64,000 bases of DNA from Celeribacter ethanolicus (GTDB lineage Bacteria; Pseudomonadota; Alphaproteobacteria; Rhodobacterales; Rhodobacteraceae), in assembly GCF_001550095.1 (NCBI RefSeq), contig NZ_LRUC01000033.1:62001-126000 (forward strand), given 5' to 3'. The notes beneath the pieces are model-generated. The model searched no databases. It was not told the DNA's origin and was given only the letters and a program-made list of their open reading frames with translations. The position numbers and the translations under genes are program-made. Of this stretch, positions 34,358 to 42,690 are shown piece by piece (positions within the stretch are counted from its first letter, which is position 1; every line of letters starts with the position of its first letter).

Positions 34358-34623
34358 CTTCGCTTGCTCGGACTTGGAGTCCATGAAAGCCCCGCTACAG
34401 ATGTCAAGTTCCGATAGTGAAGTTTATGTTAAATTTCGAAGAATTCAGCGCGTAGGGACTTATTATGCAGCCTAAAGTCGACATCAAACTGCATCGGATT
34501 GTTTCATCCGAGCAGACAAATGTTGCTGACTACATTTAGATCGTTCCGTTCCTCCATTAATCGTGAAGCATCTGATGTGATGTCAATTTCCAGGCCAGAG
34601 TCCTTTTCTTGCAGAATCGCTGG

Positions 34624-34986
34624 CTACCCGTCACGCGCCCACGCAATTGCGGACTCGGTATCGCTGGATTCGAACCACTGCATCTCGGAGCCCGTCAATA
34701 GGTTGACCACCCGTGCGCCCCATTCCATCCATCTGCGTTCTCCGACAACCGCTATGCGACCGAAATCGTTCGCGTGGGCGGTGTCGACCTTCAGATCTTC
34801 TAGCATCGCCGAAGGCTCTTCGTAGCCCTCGAAACTTGTAAGGTCGAGAACCAGACCCGGATTATCGGTTGTTCCAAGACGCTCATGAAGCAGCGCGTGC
34901 ATTTACTTGAATTCTGTCTCCGTCAACTTGCCTTCGCAGACGAGCCCGATGACATCATCACGCTCGGTCAGCGTTTCCTTGAACAT
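34624..34986 (-). pseudogene. SpoIIAA-like (STAS-type) protein interrupted by an in-frame stop
   Basis: The frame from ATG 34986 (good AAGGAG site) reads VIGLVCEGKLTETEFK, then TAA at 34905-34903, then continues in the same frame as MHALLHERLGTTD...DLTSFEGYE...VAVVGERRWMEWGARVVNLL. Together the 120 codons cover a whole SpoIIAA-like domain of normal length. One base change (AAA to TAA at a Lys position) explains the break. The ATG right after the stop could allow reinitiation, giving a 92-residue product. It overlaps the 3' end of the CDF exporter gene by 29 bases. Confidence 0.72.
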
Positions 34987-35923
34987 TGGTCTTCTCCTTT
35001 TCACTTGCGTTGCCGTGACCGTAGAGATCGGCGTTCTGATGAGCGCGATCCTCGTGCTCGAATTCGAGGCTGGAATGGCTGATGCCGAATTCTTCCTTCA
35101 GCCGCTCCTTGATCGCGCTCTTGATCTCTTCGATCTTCGACCATCCCTCGGCTGCCACGACGACATGACAGTCGAGCGCAGCCTCGTGCTCTTGCATTTG
35201 CCAGAGATGGACGTGGTGGACGTCGGCGACGCCTTCGACTTTCCGCATCGCTTCGACGACGGCCTCGTTGTCGATGTCCGGCGGGCTCCCGAGCATCAGG
35301 GTTCGGATTGGGCCGCCTATTTCAGTGAAAGACAGATACAGGATGTAGGTCGCGATGCCGATGGTGATGGCAGGATCGACCCAACGCATGTCGTAAAGGA
35401 TGATCAGCGACCCAGCGACGATAACCGCGACCGAAGCAAGCGCATCCGAAAGGTTGTGGAGAAAAAGCGCACGGATGTTCACGCTCCCCTTCTGCATCGA
35501 ATAGGTCAGCATTGCGGTCAGCGTGTCGACCACAAGCGCGATTCCACCGAGAATGACGACGGTCCACCCCATGACTTCGGGTGGATCAATCATGCGCATG
35601 CCACCTTCGTAGATCAGATAGAAGCCGATCACGATGAGGGTGGTGTAGTTGATCAGGGCCGCGACGATTTCGACCCGGCCATAGCCGAAGGTCATGCGCT
35701 CATCGGCCGGGCGGCGCGCGATCTTGCGTGCGGCAAAGGCAATGACAAGCGAGGCCATATCGGAAAAGTTGTGCAGCGCATCGGCGATCAGTGCCAGGCT
35801 GCCCGACAATATGCCCCCGACGATTTGCGCAACGGTAAGAAGCCCGTTCGCCCAGATCGCGATGGCAACCCGCCGATCGCCAGAATCCGGATCGATATGC
35901 GCGTGCCCGTGGTCATGTGGCAT
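34958..35923 (-). CDS. Cation diffusion facilitator, CzcD/ZitB type
   Basis: A 321-residue CDF exporter. It has a His-rich N-terminus (PHDHGHAHIDPD), six helices with the metal-site motifs ADALHNFSD (helix 2) and HNLSDALAS (helix 5), and a C-terminal cytosolic metal-sensing domain (VADVHHVHLWQMQEHE). It exports Zn(II), Cd(II) or related ions in exchange for protons. The ATG at 35923 is preferred because GAGGAG is 7 bases away. It overlaps the transglutaminase gene by 11 bases and is thus under the MerR-type promoter at 36704. Confidence 0.88.
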   Translation of the reverse strand: MPHDHGHAHIDPDSGDRRVAIAIWANGLLTVAQIVGGILSGSLALIADALHNFSDMASLVIAFAARKIARRPADERMTFGYGRVEIVAALINYTTLIVIGFYLIYEGGMRMIDPPEVMGWTVVILGGIALVVDTLTAMLTYSMQKGSVNIRALFLHNLSDALASVAVIVAGSLIILYDMRWVDPAITIGIATYILYLSFTEIGGPIRTLMLGSPPDIDNEAVVEAMRKVEGVADVHHVHLWQMQEHEAALDCHVVVAAEGWSKIEEIKSAIKERLKEEFGISHSSLEFEHEDRAHQNADLYGHGNASEKEKTNVQGNADRA

Positions 35924-36668
35924 TGGCAGGCTCCTCATGCGCGTGTGTCGCGCGTCGGTCAGTCTTGAGGCGGTCGCTGCGGAAACCACGAACGCGCGCA
36001 TTCATCCAGTGGCGTATGATATGACGGTAAAGGGCACCACGCAGCCATCCAAAGGATTGCTCATGGGAAAAATAGAAGGCGTCCGGCGTATCAAACACGC
36101 CGAAATCCTGCACGATGCCGGTTTTCTGAATGTAGGTATCTTCTCCGTTCCAGGCGACGGGAGGCGCGCCAAGGCAATCCGTGCCCGCGCCATAACCGCA
36201 GAGACTTTCTGTGTCCGAGAATGACGTTTGCAGGACATCGAGGAAAGCGTCATCCAGGATGAAGCCTTCAAGGTTGATCCAGGCACCTTGAAATTCGATC
36301 TCGACCCATGAGTGGAGAATTTCCTGCGGAGCAAGCGGATACACCAGCTCAGGGACAACACCGCGCTGCAAGCCTTTGTGGATCGTAAACCCATGCAACC
36401 GGCAACGAATGCCGACACCACGCAGCAGCGCCATCAAGAGCGTGCTTTTGGTATTGCACTGCCCATAGCCGTCGGAAAGCACTTCGGATGCGGGGATGTC
36501 GTCAGCTCGATTGTATCCGAACGCGATTTCATTCCGAACGAAATCATAGGCAGCTCCGATCCGATCGTATTCGGATAAGCCGCGCCAGCTGCGGTTCTCA
36601 ATTAGACGCGCAAGAGGCGCGGCATCAAAATCCAGTAGTTTGGTGGGTACAAGTAGGGGGTCGATCAT
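35913..36668 (-). CDS. Transglutaminase-like (cysteine protease fold) protein
   Basis: A 251-residue protein with a transglutaminase-like core: GYGQCNTKSTLLMALLRGVGI carries the catalytic Cys, HSWVEIEFQGAWINLEG the His, and an Asp follows. Such proteins act as cysteine proteases or amidases. There is no signal peptide. The ATG at 36668 is used; a TTG two codons upstream is better spaced from GAGGAG. It is the first gene behind the MerR-type promoter and overlaps the CDF gene, so the pair is co-induced by metal. The substrate is unknown. Confidence 0.78.
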   Translation of the reverse strand: MIDPLLVPTKLLDFDAAPLARLIENRSWRGLSEYDRIGAAYDFVRNEIAFGYNRADDIPASEVLSDGYGQCNTKSTLLMALLRGVGIRCRLHGFTIHKGLQRGVVPELVYPLAPQEILHSWVEIEFQGAWINLEGFILDDAFLDVLQTSFSDTESLCGYGAGTDCLGAPPVAWNGEDTYIQKTGIVQDFGVFDTPDAFYFSHEQSFGWLRGALYRHIIRHWMNARVRGFRSDRLKTDRRATHAHEEPANAT

Positions 36669-36703
36669 CTGCAACGGGTCGCTCCTCGAATCGTCTTGGA
36701 ACA

Positions 36704-36734
36704 AGACTAATTGCTATAGTCACTATAGCTTCAA
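36704..36734 (-). promoter_or_regulatory. ZntR/CadR-type MerR promoter for the transglutaminase-CDF operon
   Basis: Minus strand: -35 TTGAAG (36734-36729), 19-bp spacer holding the perfect dyad CTATAG-TGA-CTATAG, and -10 TAGTCT (36709-36704). The CTATAG half-sites are those of Zn/Cd/Pb-sensing MerR proteins, unlike the TTCCAG half-sites of the copper promoters. Confidence 0.83.
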
Positions 36735-36763
36735 TCCTTTCTTTCAGAAAGAATCTCCCGCAA

Positions 36764-37363
36764 CTATTTGTCCGTGTGAACCGCTTTGTGGTGTTCGCCG
36801 TGTGCGTCGCGCAGGATGTCGATACCGCCCCAGGCCGCGATCCCGGCGACGATCACACCGACGACAAGGTCCGGCCAGTTGGTTCCTAGCCAAGCGACGA
36901 GGCCACCGGCCACGACGATCCCGAGGTTCGCGGCGAAATCGTTGTAACTGAAGGTGTTGGCCGCGCGGATATTGACGTTTGGATTTTTGAGCTTAGCGAG
37001 CAGCCAAACGCAGACTGCGTTGATAGCCGCCGCGATCAGGGCCATTGCAATCATGATCGTCCCGAGCGGATCTGACCCACCGATGTAGCGGCGCCACGCA
37101 TCGTAGAGGATGCCTGCAGCGAACAGGATCAGCAGCCCGCCGGAAACGTTCGCCGCCCCGCGTTTCCATTTGGCGGATCGGGACAAAGCGAAAAGGCTGA
37201 TCGCGTAGACGAAGCTGTCGGAGAGGTTATCGAGCCCGTTGGCGATCAGGGCACTTGAGTCGCCGAAGGCGCCTGTTGCGAAAAAAGCCACGGCCAAACC
37301 GATATTGAGCGCCAGAACGATCCAAAGCGTCCGTCTCTCCATTGAATCTTGTCTAGCGGCCAT
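36764..37363 (-). CDS. Short cation efflux (CDF) protein without the cytosolic domain
   Basis: A 199-residue CDF-type transporter with six helices and metal-site motifs ANGLDNLSDSFVYA and FSYNDFAANLG (His of the usual HxxxD replaced by Asp/Asn). It lacks the C-terminal cytosolic domain but ends with a His-rich tail (DAHGEHHKAVHTDK). Short CDFs of this kind often carry Zn, Cd or Co. It lies between the regulator gene and the next operon, on the same strand as both. Starts at 37393 (GTG) or 37342 are alternatives. Confidence 0.78.
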   Translation of the reverse strand: MAARQDSMERRTLWIVLALNIGLAVAFFATGAFGDSSALIANGLDNLSDSFVYAISLFALSRSAKWKRGAANVSGGLLILFAAGILYDAWRRYIGGSDPLGTIMIAMALIAAAINAVCVWLLAKLKNPNVNIRAANTFSYNDFAANLGIVVAGGLVAWLGTNWPDLVVGVIVAGIAAWGGIDILRDAHGEHHKAVHTDK

Positions 37364-37445
37364 TTTGTGGTTCCAGCTTGTGTTGTACGACACATTAACT
37401 TCTGCGGCAGATCTGCGTTCCAGCCGGAATGTTGGCTGAATTCCT

Positions 37446-37874
37446 TCAGGCCCCGATTTCCTCGTGTTCGGTCAAGCATTCCGAATGGTCCCGCAACACC
37501 TCAAGCACCTTGCAATCTCCCGTCCGCCCGCCGCTGCATTCGTGAACCATGCGTTTCAGTTCCGTGCGCAGCGCCTTCAGGCGGGCCATGCGCTGCTCCA
37601 CCTGTTTGAGCTGGCGACGCGCGATGGCATCAGCCTCATCACAGGGCCGGTTGGGATGGTCGCTGAGGTCGAGCAGCTCGCGGATCGCATCGAGCGAGAA
37701 ACCGAGTTGTCGCGAATGGCGGATGAAGGACAGCCGGTCGAGCTGTGCATTGTCGTAGCGCCTCTGCCCGCCTTCGGTCCTGCCAGGTTCGGGCATGAGC
37801 CCAATCTGTTCGTAGTACCGGATGGTCTGCACCTTCGTGCCAGTCTTCTTTGACAGAGTACCGATCGTGAGCAT
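37446..37874 (-). CDS. MerR-family metal-responsive regulator (Zn/Cd/Pb type)
   Basis: A 142-residue MerR protein: winged helix-turn-helix (TIGTLSKKTGTKVQTIRYYEQIGL), dimerisation helix, and metal-binding cysteines at CDEADAIARRQL, HECSGGRTGDCK and SECLTEHEE. The two cysteines 8 residues apart plus the upstream Cys follow the ZntR/PbrR/CadR pattern rather than CueR. The ATG at 37874 has GGAGG 5 bases upstream. It is divergent from the 13-gene operon and probably controls the CTCTAG/CTATAG promoters of the window. No CueR gene is inside the window. Confidence 0.87.
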   Translation of the reverse strand: MLTIGTLSKKTGTKVQTIRYYEQIGLMPEPGRTEGGQRRYDNAQLDRLSFIRHSRQLGFSLDAIRELLDLSDHPNRPCDEADAIARRQLKQVEQRMARLKALRTELKRMVHECSGGRTGDCKVLEVLRDHSECLTEHEEIGA

Positions 37875-37979
37875 TTTCGCCTCCATGAAAAAGATACAGT
37901 TTGTGTAGGTTTTGCCGTCGGAATAAACAAGTGTCGGTTTCACAGACGCGTGAGTTCAAGCTATACCATGATTTCGTGC

Positions 37980-38010
37980 TTGAACCTCTAGCGGCTAGAG
38001 GATGTATCCG
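37980..38010 (+). promoter_or_regulatory. PbrR/ZntR-type MerR promoter for the 13-gene operon
   Basis: -35 TTGAAC (37980-37985), 19-bp spacer with the perfect dyad CCTCTAG-CGG-CTAGAGG, and -10 TATCCG (38005-38010). It lies between the merR gene and the SCO gene. Confidence 0.85.
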
Positions 38011-38045
38011 CACTTGCAATAAGAATCAAAAACAGGCGAACAGGA

Positions 38046-38648
38046 TTGTCCCTTACATCGGCACAGAAGTTTCTTTGGGTTTTGGCAGGCGTGGCAGCGC
38101 TTGCCTTCGTATGGCTCTTGCTATGGTCCGATTATCGTGCCGATAGCGCCCGAACTGACGCCGAGCCGCCTTTTTTCGCTGAGTTCGAACTGACGGACCA
38201 CCAGGGTATGGTTCAAACCGAGGAGGACTTTGCGGGGCGCTGGATGCTGGTTTTTTTCGGCTTTACCAACTGCCCCGACGTCTGCCCGACGACCCTATCT
38301 GAGGTCGCGGCGGTGATGGACGGTCTGGGCGACGATGCCGCCAAGGTCCAGCCGATTTTCATCACCATCGACCCCGAACGGGACACGCCCGCCGCACTCG
38401 CCGAATACGTCCCGCTGTTCGATGCGGGCATCATCGGTCTGACCGGCACGCCGGAACAGATCGCCGCCACATCCGAGACGTTTCCGATCTTCTTTGAACG
38501 CGTCGAAGAGGCTGCGGCGCCGGATGGTTACACGATGGGCCACACGTCGCATTTGTTCCTCTTCGATCCCGACGCGGGCTTCGCCGACTCGTGGCCCTAC
38601 GGCACCTCCGCCGAAGAGATACTCGCCGATCTGGAAGAGAGGTTCTGA
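38046..38648 (+). CDS. SCO1/SenC/PrrC family copper metallochaperone (first copy)
   Basis: A membrane-anchored SCO protein of about 200 residues: N-terminal helix (about 8-27) and a thioredoxin-like domain with the copper site FTNCPDVCPTT (two Cys) and distal His in YTMGHTSHLFLF. SCO proteins deliver copper to the CuA site of cytochrome oxidase or act as thiol reductases. No ATG is available near the N-terminus; a TTG at 38046 is the most likely start, 36 bases after the -10 element. It is the first gene of the operon. Confidence 0.85.
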   Translation: MSLTSAQKFLWVLAGVAALAFVWLLLWSDYRADSARTDAEPPFFAEFELTDHQGMVQTEEDFAGRWMLVFFGFTNCPDVCPTTLSEVAAVMDGLGDDAAKVQPIFITIDPERDTPAALAEYVPLFDAGIIGLTGTPEQIAATSETFPIFFERVEEAAAPDGYTMGHTSHLFLFDPDAGFADSWPYGTSAEEILADLEERF

Positions 38649-38653
38649 CCGAC

Positions 38654-39076
38654 ATGAACCGTATGTCCGGAGAAACAGCCCTCGGGCTGGCGTGGATCAT
38701 CGCGCTCGTCGCCTCGCTTGCCGTGCTTTTTGTCGGCGAGGTGCTGGGGCAGACGCCCTGTGTGCTGTGCTGGTTCCAGCGCGCCTTCATGTTCCCCTTG
38801 GCCATTGTCCTCGGGCTCGGCCTTTGGTGGCGGGACGGCCGCGTGGGGCGCTACGGCATCGCATTGGCGCTTGGCGGCGGCGCAATCGCCCTCTGGCACA
38901 TGGGGCTGTACGTCGGTCTTGTTCCCGAACGCGTCCAGCCCTGCACGGCCACCGGCCCCTCTTGCACCGATGACAACCAACTGGTCTTCGGCATCCCTAT
39001 CCCGCTGATGGCGCTCGCCGCCTTCGCGCTGATCGGGGCGCTGTCGGCCCTTTCATTGAAGGACACACGAACATGA
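38654..39076 (+). CDS. dsbB: DsbB-family disulfide bond formation protein
   Basis: A 140-residue membrane protein with four helices. The first cysteine pair is TPCVLCW (quinone side), the second pair lies in the periplasmic loop QPCTATGPSCTDD. It would reoxidise the DsbA-like protein encoded next, passing electrons to quinone. The ATG at 38654 is 5 bases after the SCO stop. Its end overlaps the next start by 4 bases. Confidence 0.86.
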   Translation: MNRMSGETALGLAWIIALVASLAVLFVGEVLGQTPCVLCWFQRAFMFPLAIVLGLGLWWRDGRVGRYGIALALGGGAIALWHMGLYVGLVPERVQPCTATGPSCTDDNQLVFGIPIPLMALAAFALIGALSALSLKDTRT

Positions 39077-39732
39077 ATCGACGCGGCCTGATCCTGTCCG
39101 TTCTTGCCCTCGGCGCCGCCGGTTTCGGCGGAGCCACCTGGTTTGCAATCCGCCCCGGCCCAGTGGCCGAAGCGGAGCCCGTTGCTCCGGAACTTGCGGA
39201 GGCGATGATCCGCCCCTACTCGCCCATCCTCGGGCCTGCGGATGCGCCCGTCACGATCGTCGAATTCTTCGATCCGGCCTGCGAGGCCTGTCGCGCCTTT
39301 CATCCCATCGTGAAGGACATCATGGCCGAGCATGGGGAAGCTGTCCGCGTCGTGATCCGCTACACGCCCTTCCACGGCGCGGCATCCGAGGAAGCCATCC
39401 GCGTGCTCGAAGCGGCGCGCATGCAGGACGTTTACGTGCCGGTGCTCGAGGCCGTTCTGCGGGAACAGCCGAGATGGGCGTCGCACGGTGCCCCGGCGCC
39501 TGGCCTGATCCTTCAGATCGCCGCCACGGCCGGACTCGATGCCGAAGCCGCGCGCACGCAAATGCTGGCACCCGGTGTCGTGGCGATCCTTAACCAGGAT
39601 CGTGCTGACGTCGAGGCCGTGGGAATTCGCCAGACGCCCACATTCTTTGTGAACGGCAAGCCGCTCGATCCATTCGGGGAGGCAGAGTTGCGTCGTCTGG
39701 TGGCCGCCGAAGTCGCTGCCGCGCAAAGCTGA
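39073..39732 (+). CDS. DsbA-family thiol oxidoreductase
   Basis: A 219-residue exported thioredoxin-fold protein (signal or anchor 1-22). The redox motif is FFDPACEACRAFHP (CEAC), and the cis-proline loop is RQTPTFFVNGKPL. It is the probable partner of the DsbB encoded just upstream (ATGA overlap). Together they form a metal-inducible disulfide-forming pair, distinct from the CPYC protein at 1294-2028. Confidence 0.86.
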   Translation: MNRRGLILSVLALGAAGFGGATWFAIRPGPVAEAEPVAPELAEAMIRPYSPILGPADAPVTIVEFFDPACEACRAFHPIVKDIMAEHGEAVRVVIRYTPFHGAASEEAIRVLEAARMQDVYVPVLEAVLREQPRWASHGAPAPGLILQIAATAGLDAEAARTQMLAPGVVAILNQDRADVEAVGIRQTPTFFVNGKPLDPFGEAELRRLVAAEVAAAQS

Positions 39733-39755
39733 ATGGAAAGGGCAGGATCAGAACG

Positions 39756-40223
39756 ATGAAAAAGTATATTTTGACTGGCACACTGGCCGCGCTTTTGACC
39801 CTTGGAGGGCTCTCGGTGCCCGCGCTGGCCGGACCCGAGGATGTTGTCGTCGAGAACGCGTGGTCCCGCGCCTCCATCGGGATGAACCGTCCCGGGGCCG
39901 CTTACATGACGATCCGCAACACTGGCGACGAGCCGGTGACGCTGATCGGCCTTACAACACCGCTCGCGATGATGCCCGAAATCCACGAGACGAAGACCAA
40001 TGCCGAAGGTGTGAGCTCCATGAGCCCGGCGGGGGAGATCGCGATCGCCCCGGGCGAGAGCGTCGCGCTCGAACCGGGGGGCCTGCACGCAATGCTGATG
40101 CGGCTACAAGAACCGATGACGGAAGGGGACACCTTTCCGCTGACCCTGCTTTTCGACGACGGAGGCGAAGTGACGGTCAAGGTGCCGATCCTCGGAATCG
40201 CCGCGCGGGGGCCAGAGGACTGA
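39756..40223 (+). CDS. PCu(A)C periplasmic copper chaperone
   Basis: A 155-residue exported protein (signal 1-25) of the PCuAC family. The Cu(I) ligands follow the H(M)-x10-M-x21-H-x-M pattern: PEIHETKTN, a Met about ten residues on (SSMSPAG), and LHAMLM. The protein passes Cu(I) to SCO or directly to cytochrome oxidase CuA. Its TGA stop overlaps the ATG of the second SCO gene (TGATG), so the pair is coupled. Confidence 0.9.
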   Translation: MKKYILTGTLAALLTLGGLSVPALAGPEDVVVENAWSRASIGMNRPGAAYMTIRNTGDEPVTLIGLTTPLAMMPEIHETKTNAEGVSSMSPAGEIAIAPGESVALEPGGLHAMLMRLQEPMTEGDTFPLTLLFDDGGEVTVKVPILGIAARGPED

Positions 40224-40849
40224 TGCGGCGACGGGCGGTCCTGGGGTACGGCGCGGCTGGTGTCGGGGCGGTCGCCCTGATGCTCTTCGTCGGTTGGTGG
40301 CAGGTCGATGGACCCGGTGGACCCGAACCTGTCGGGCAGCGGCCTGTGGCCCTGACCGAGATGGATTTCCGTCTGACGGATCATGAGGGCAACGCGGTCG
40401 GGCCGGAAACCCTGATCGGTCGCCCGACGATGGCGTTCTTCGGCTTCACCTACTGTCCCGATGTCTGCCCGACCACGCTTTCTGACATTTCGGGATGGCT
40501 CGACGATCTGGGAGACGAGGCCGACGAGATGAACGTGGTTTTCATCACGGTCGATCCCGAGCGCGACACTGTCGAAACGATGGCCGAATATGTCGGCTAC
40601 TTCCATCCGGCGATCCGCGGCTGGACGGGACCGGAAGAGCAGATAGCGCGCGTCGCGGACGGCTTCCGCGCCACCTACGAGCGAGTACCGGCGGAGAGCG
40701 GCGATTACACGATGAACCACACCGCGAGCGTCTTCCTGTTCGCAGCCTCTGGGCGATTCGTCACCATGATCGACTATCACGAGCCCAAAGAATTCGCGGT
40801 GCCGAAGATCCGCCGCGCGCTGGAAGAAGAAATGGAGGGGGCGACATGA
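40223..40849 (+). CDS. SCO1/SenC family copper metallochaperone (second copy)
   Basis: A 208-residue SCO protein: N-terminal membrane helix (about 6-26), copper motif FTYCPDVCPTT and distal His in DYTMNHTASVFLF. It is clearly paralogous to the protein at 38046 but differs in the linker. It is coupled on both sides (TGATG with PCuAC, ATGA with the peptidase). Two SCO copies and PCuAC in one operon suggest a full relay for copper delivery. Confidence 0.88.
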   Translation: MRRRAVLGYGAAGVGAVALMLFVGWWQVDGPGGPEPVGQRPVALTEMDFRLTDHEGNAVGPETLIGRPTMAFFGFTYCPDVCPTTLSDISGWLDDLGDEADEMNVVFITVDPERDTVETMAEYVGYFHPAIRGWTGPEEQIARVADGFRATYERVPAESGDYTMNHTASVFLFAASGRFVTMIDYHEPKEFAVPKIRRALEEEMEGAT

Positions 40850-42219
40850 GGCTCAGAACTTTGGCGGCTTGTGTCGCAATTGCGGGGACGGTTTCGGGAG
40901 CGGCTATCGCCATCTCTGATTCCATGTCGAAAGAACCCGTGCCGCCGGAACTTGCCCAGGCAGGTAGCTGGATGCCCCAAGGTCCTGAAGCCCCCCAGAA
41001 CGTTGACATCCCCGTGACGCTGCCCGCGGCGGCATGGGCAGACGATGCACCCGACCTCAGCCCGCTGCCCCTTCTGCAGGCCGCGTTTGCCGACAGGCCG
41101 GTGCAAGCGATCGAGCCACCCCTGTCGACGTGGTCGCGCGACATTGCTCCGGGCGAAACGCTCGATTTCTTGCTGTCAGAGGCCGGTCTTGCGGCACCTG
41201 ACAGAGCCGAAGTTGCCCTCGCGCTTGGTGCGGAATACGATCTGCGACGGCTGCGGCCGGGGCACTCGGTCACTGTCGCTTCGACCGTGGACGGCAGCCC
41301 CCGCACCGTCTCACTCGCCGTCGAGGACGGGGTTCGGATCGAGGTGGTTTTCGGCGAGCAGATGTCCACGCAGGTCGTGGCTCCGGATCCGGAAATCGTA
41401 ACCCTTGCCGGCGAAGCCATGATCGACAGCTCGATCTTCGCGGCACTCGACGAAGCCGGCATACCCGCCCGTTTTTCCGTGGACCTTGCGCAGATGCTGG
41501 GTGGGACCGTGGATTTCCGCCGCGAGATGGCCGGTGGCGAAACACTAAGGCTTCTCTGGCGTGAGGCGCGGGTCGGAGAGGACAGGATCGGACAGCCCGA
41601 ACTCGCCTTCGCCGCACTGGAGATCGGCGGTTCGCTTTACGAGATCGTATGGCCGGACGACGGCAGCGGTCAGGCGACGATCTACGTCGATGGCGAGGTG
41701 CTGCGCGTCTTCGCACAGCCGGTAGAGGGTGCGCGCCTCAGCTCGGTGTTCGGACGCCGCACGCATCCGGTCTTTGGCAACGTCCGGATGCACACCGGCG
41801 TCGATTTTGCAGCGGCACGTGGGACACCGGTTCAAGCGACGGCACCGGGGCGGGTCAATTTCATCGGCTGGCGCGGCGGATATGGTCGCGTGGTCGAAAT
41901 CTTGCACGGCTCCGACACCATGACGCGCTACGCGCATCTGAGCGCCGTGCCGGAAGACTTGGCACAAGGCCAACGCGTTGCGGCGGGAGACGTGATCGGC
42001 CGCGTCGGCGCGACTGGCACGGCGACAGGTCCGAACCTGCACTATGAGGTGCTCGTGGATGGGCGCCCGACTGACCCCCTCTCTGACGACCGGCTCGCCG
42101 AAGCGGCCGAGAGCGATGCGGATGATACCGCCGCGCTCTCGCGTCTGGCCGAGGCGCGGGCGCTTCTGAATGAAAACCTCGGCAGCGAGATTGCCAAAAC
42201 GACAACCGAAAGGCTCTGA
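40846..42219 (+). CDS. M23-family (LytM) peptidoglycan endopeptidase-like protein
   Basis: A 457-residue exported protein. The C-terminal LytM domain has the zinc ligands in RRTHPVFGNVRMHTGVDF (His...HxxxD) and HLSAVPEDL/NLHYEVLVDG, all intact. The N-terminal half resembles the OapA/LysM-like extension of MepM-type proteins (GETLDFLLSEAG, LRPGHSV). It probably cuts peptide cross-links in peptidoglycan with Zn(II). The ATG at 40846 overlaps the SCO stop (ATGA). Confidence 0.84.
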   Translation: MRLRTLAACVAIAGTVSGAAIAISDSMSKEPVPPELAQAGSWMPQGPEAPQNVDIPVTLPAAAWADDAPDLSPLPLLQAAFADRPVQAIEPPLSTWSRDIAPGETLDFLLSEAGLAAPDRAEVALALGAEYDLRRLRPGHSVTVASTVDGSPRTVSLAVEDGVRIEVVFGEQMSTQVVAPDPEIVTLAGEAMIDSSIFAALDEAGIPARFSVDLAQMLGGTVDFRREMAGGETLRLLWREARVGEDRIGQPELAFAALEIGGSLYEIVWPDDGSGQATIYVDGEVLRVFAQPVEGARLSSVFGRRTHPVFGNVRMHTGVDFAAARGTPVQATAPGRVNFIGWRGGYGRVVEILHGSDTMTRYAHLSAVPEDLAQGQRVAAGDVIGRVGATGTATGPNLHYEVLVDGRPTDPLSDDRLAEAAESDADDTAALSRLAEARALLNENLGSEIAKTTTERL

Positions 42220-42222
42220 CCC

Positions 42223-42678
42223 ATGAAACGCATGACACAAGTTCTTGCCATCACGCTCGCCCTGTTCCCAGCGGCCCAGGCCCTCGCAGAGGCAACGGCG
42301 ATCGACGTCCGCAAGACCAACGGATGCGGCTGCTGCCTCTCGTGGATGAAACATCTCGAAGAGAACGGGTTTGTGCCGACCGGCCAGGACATGTTCGGCG
42401 GGCTTCTCGTGCGCTTCAAGCTAGACAACGGCGTGCCGCAGCGCATGGTCTCCTGCCACACCGCGCTCATTGACGGCTACGTGATCGAGGGCCATGTACC
42501 GGCCGCTGACATCCGCCGCCTTCTCGAGGAGCGCCCGGACGCCGTCGGCCTCGCTGTTCCGGGGATGCCCTATGGCTCGCCCGGCATGGGGCCAGAAGAC
42601 GACCGCGAGGCCTATGATGTCTTCCTCATCCGCAAGGACGGGTCGACGGAAGTCTTTTCGAGCTACGCCGAAGGATAA
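42223..42678 (+). CDS. DUF411 metal-binding protein
   Basis: A 151-residue exported protein (signal 1-22) of the DUF411 family. Conserved CGCC (TNGCGCCLSW), VSCHTALIDGYVIEGHVPA and GLAVPGMPYGSPGM are all present, giving Cys, His and Met ligands. The family sits beside copper resistance genes and is believed to bind copper. Its position 3 bp after the peptidase gene places it inside the operon. Confidence 0.85.
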   Translation: MKRMTQVLAITLALFPAAQALAEATAIDVRKTNGCGCCLSWMKHLEENGFVPTGQDMFGGLLVRFKLDNGVPQRMVSCHTALIDGYVIEGHVPAADIRRLLEERPDAVGLAVPGMPYGSPGMGPEDDREAYDVFLIRKDGSTEVFSSYAEG

Positions 42679-42690
42679 TCTGGCCCGCCC

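Noticed and set aside
34907-35968. Plus-strand open frame of 353 codons across the CDF gene
   Set aside because: The minus strand encodes a complete CDF exporter with all metal motifs; the plus frame is low-complexity and has no family features.
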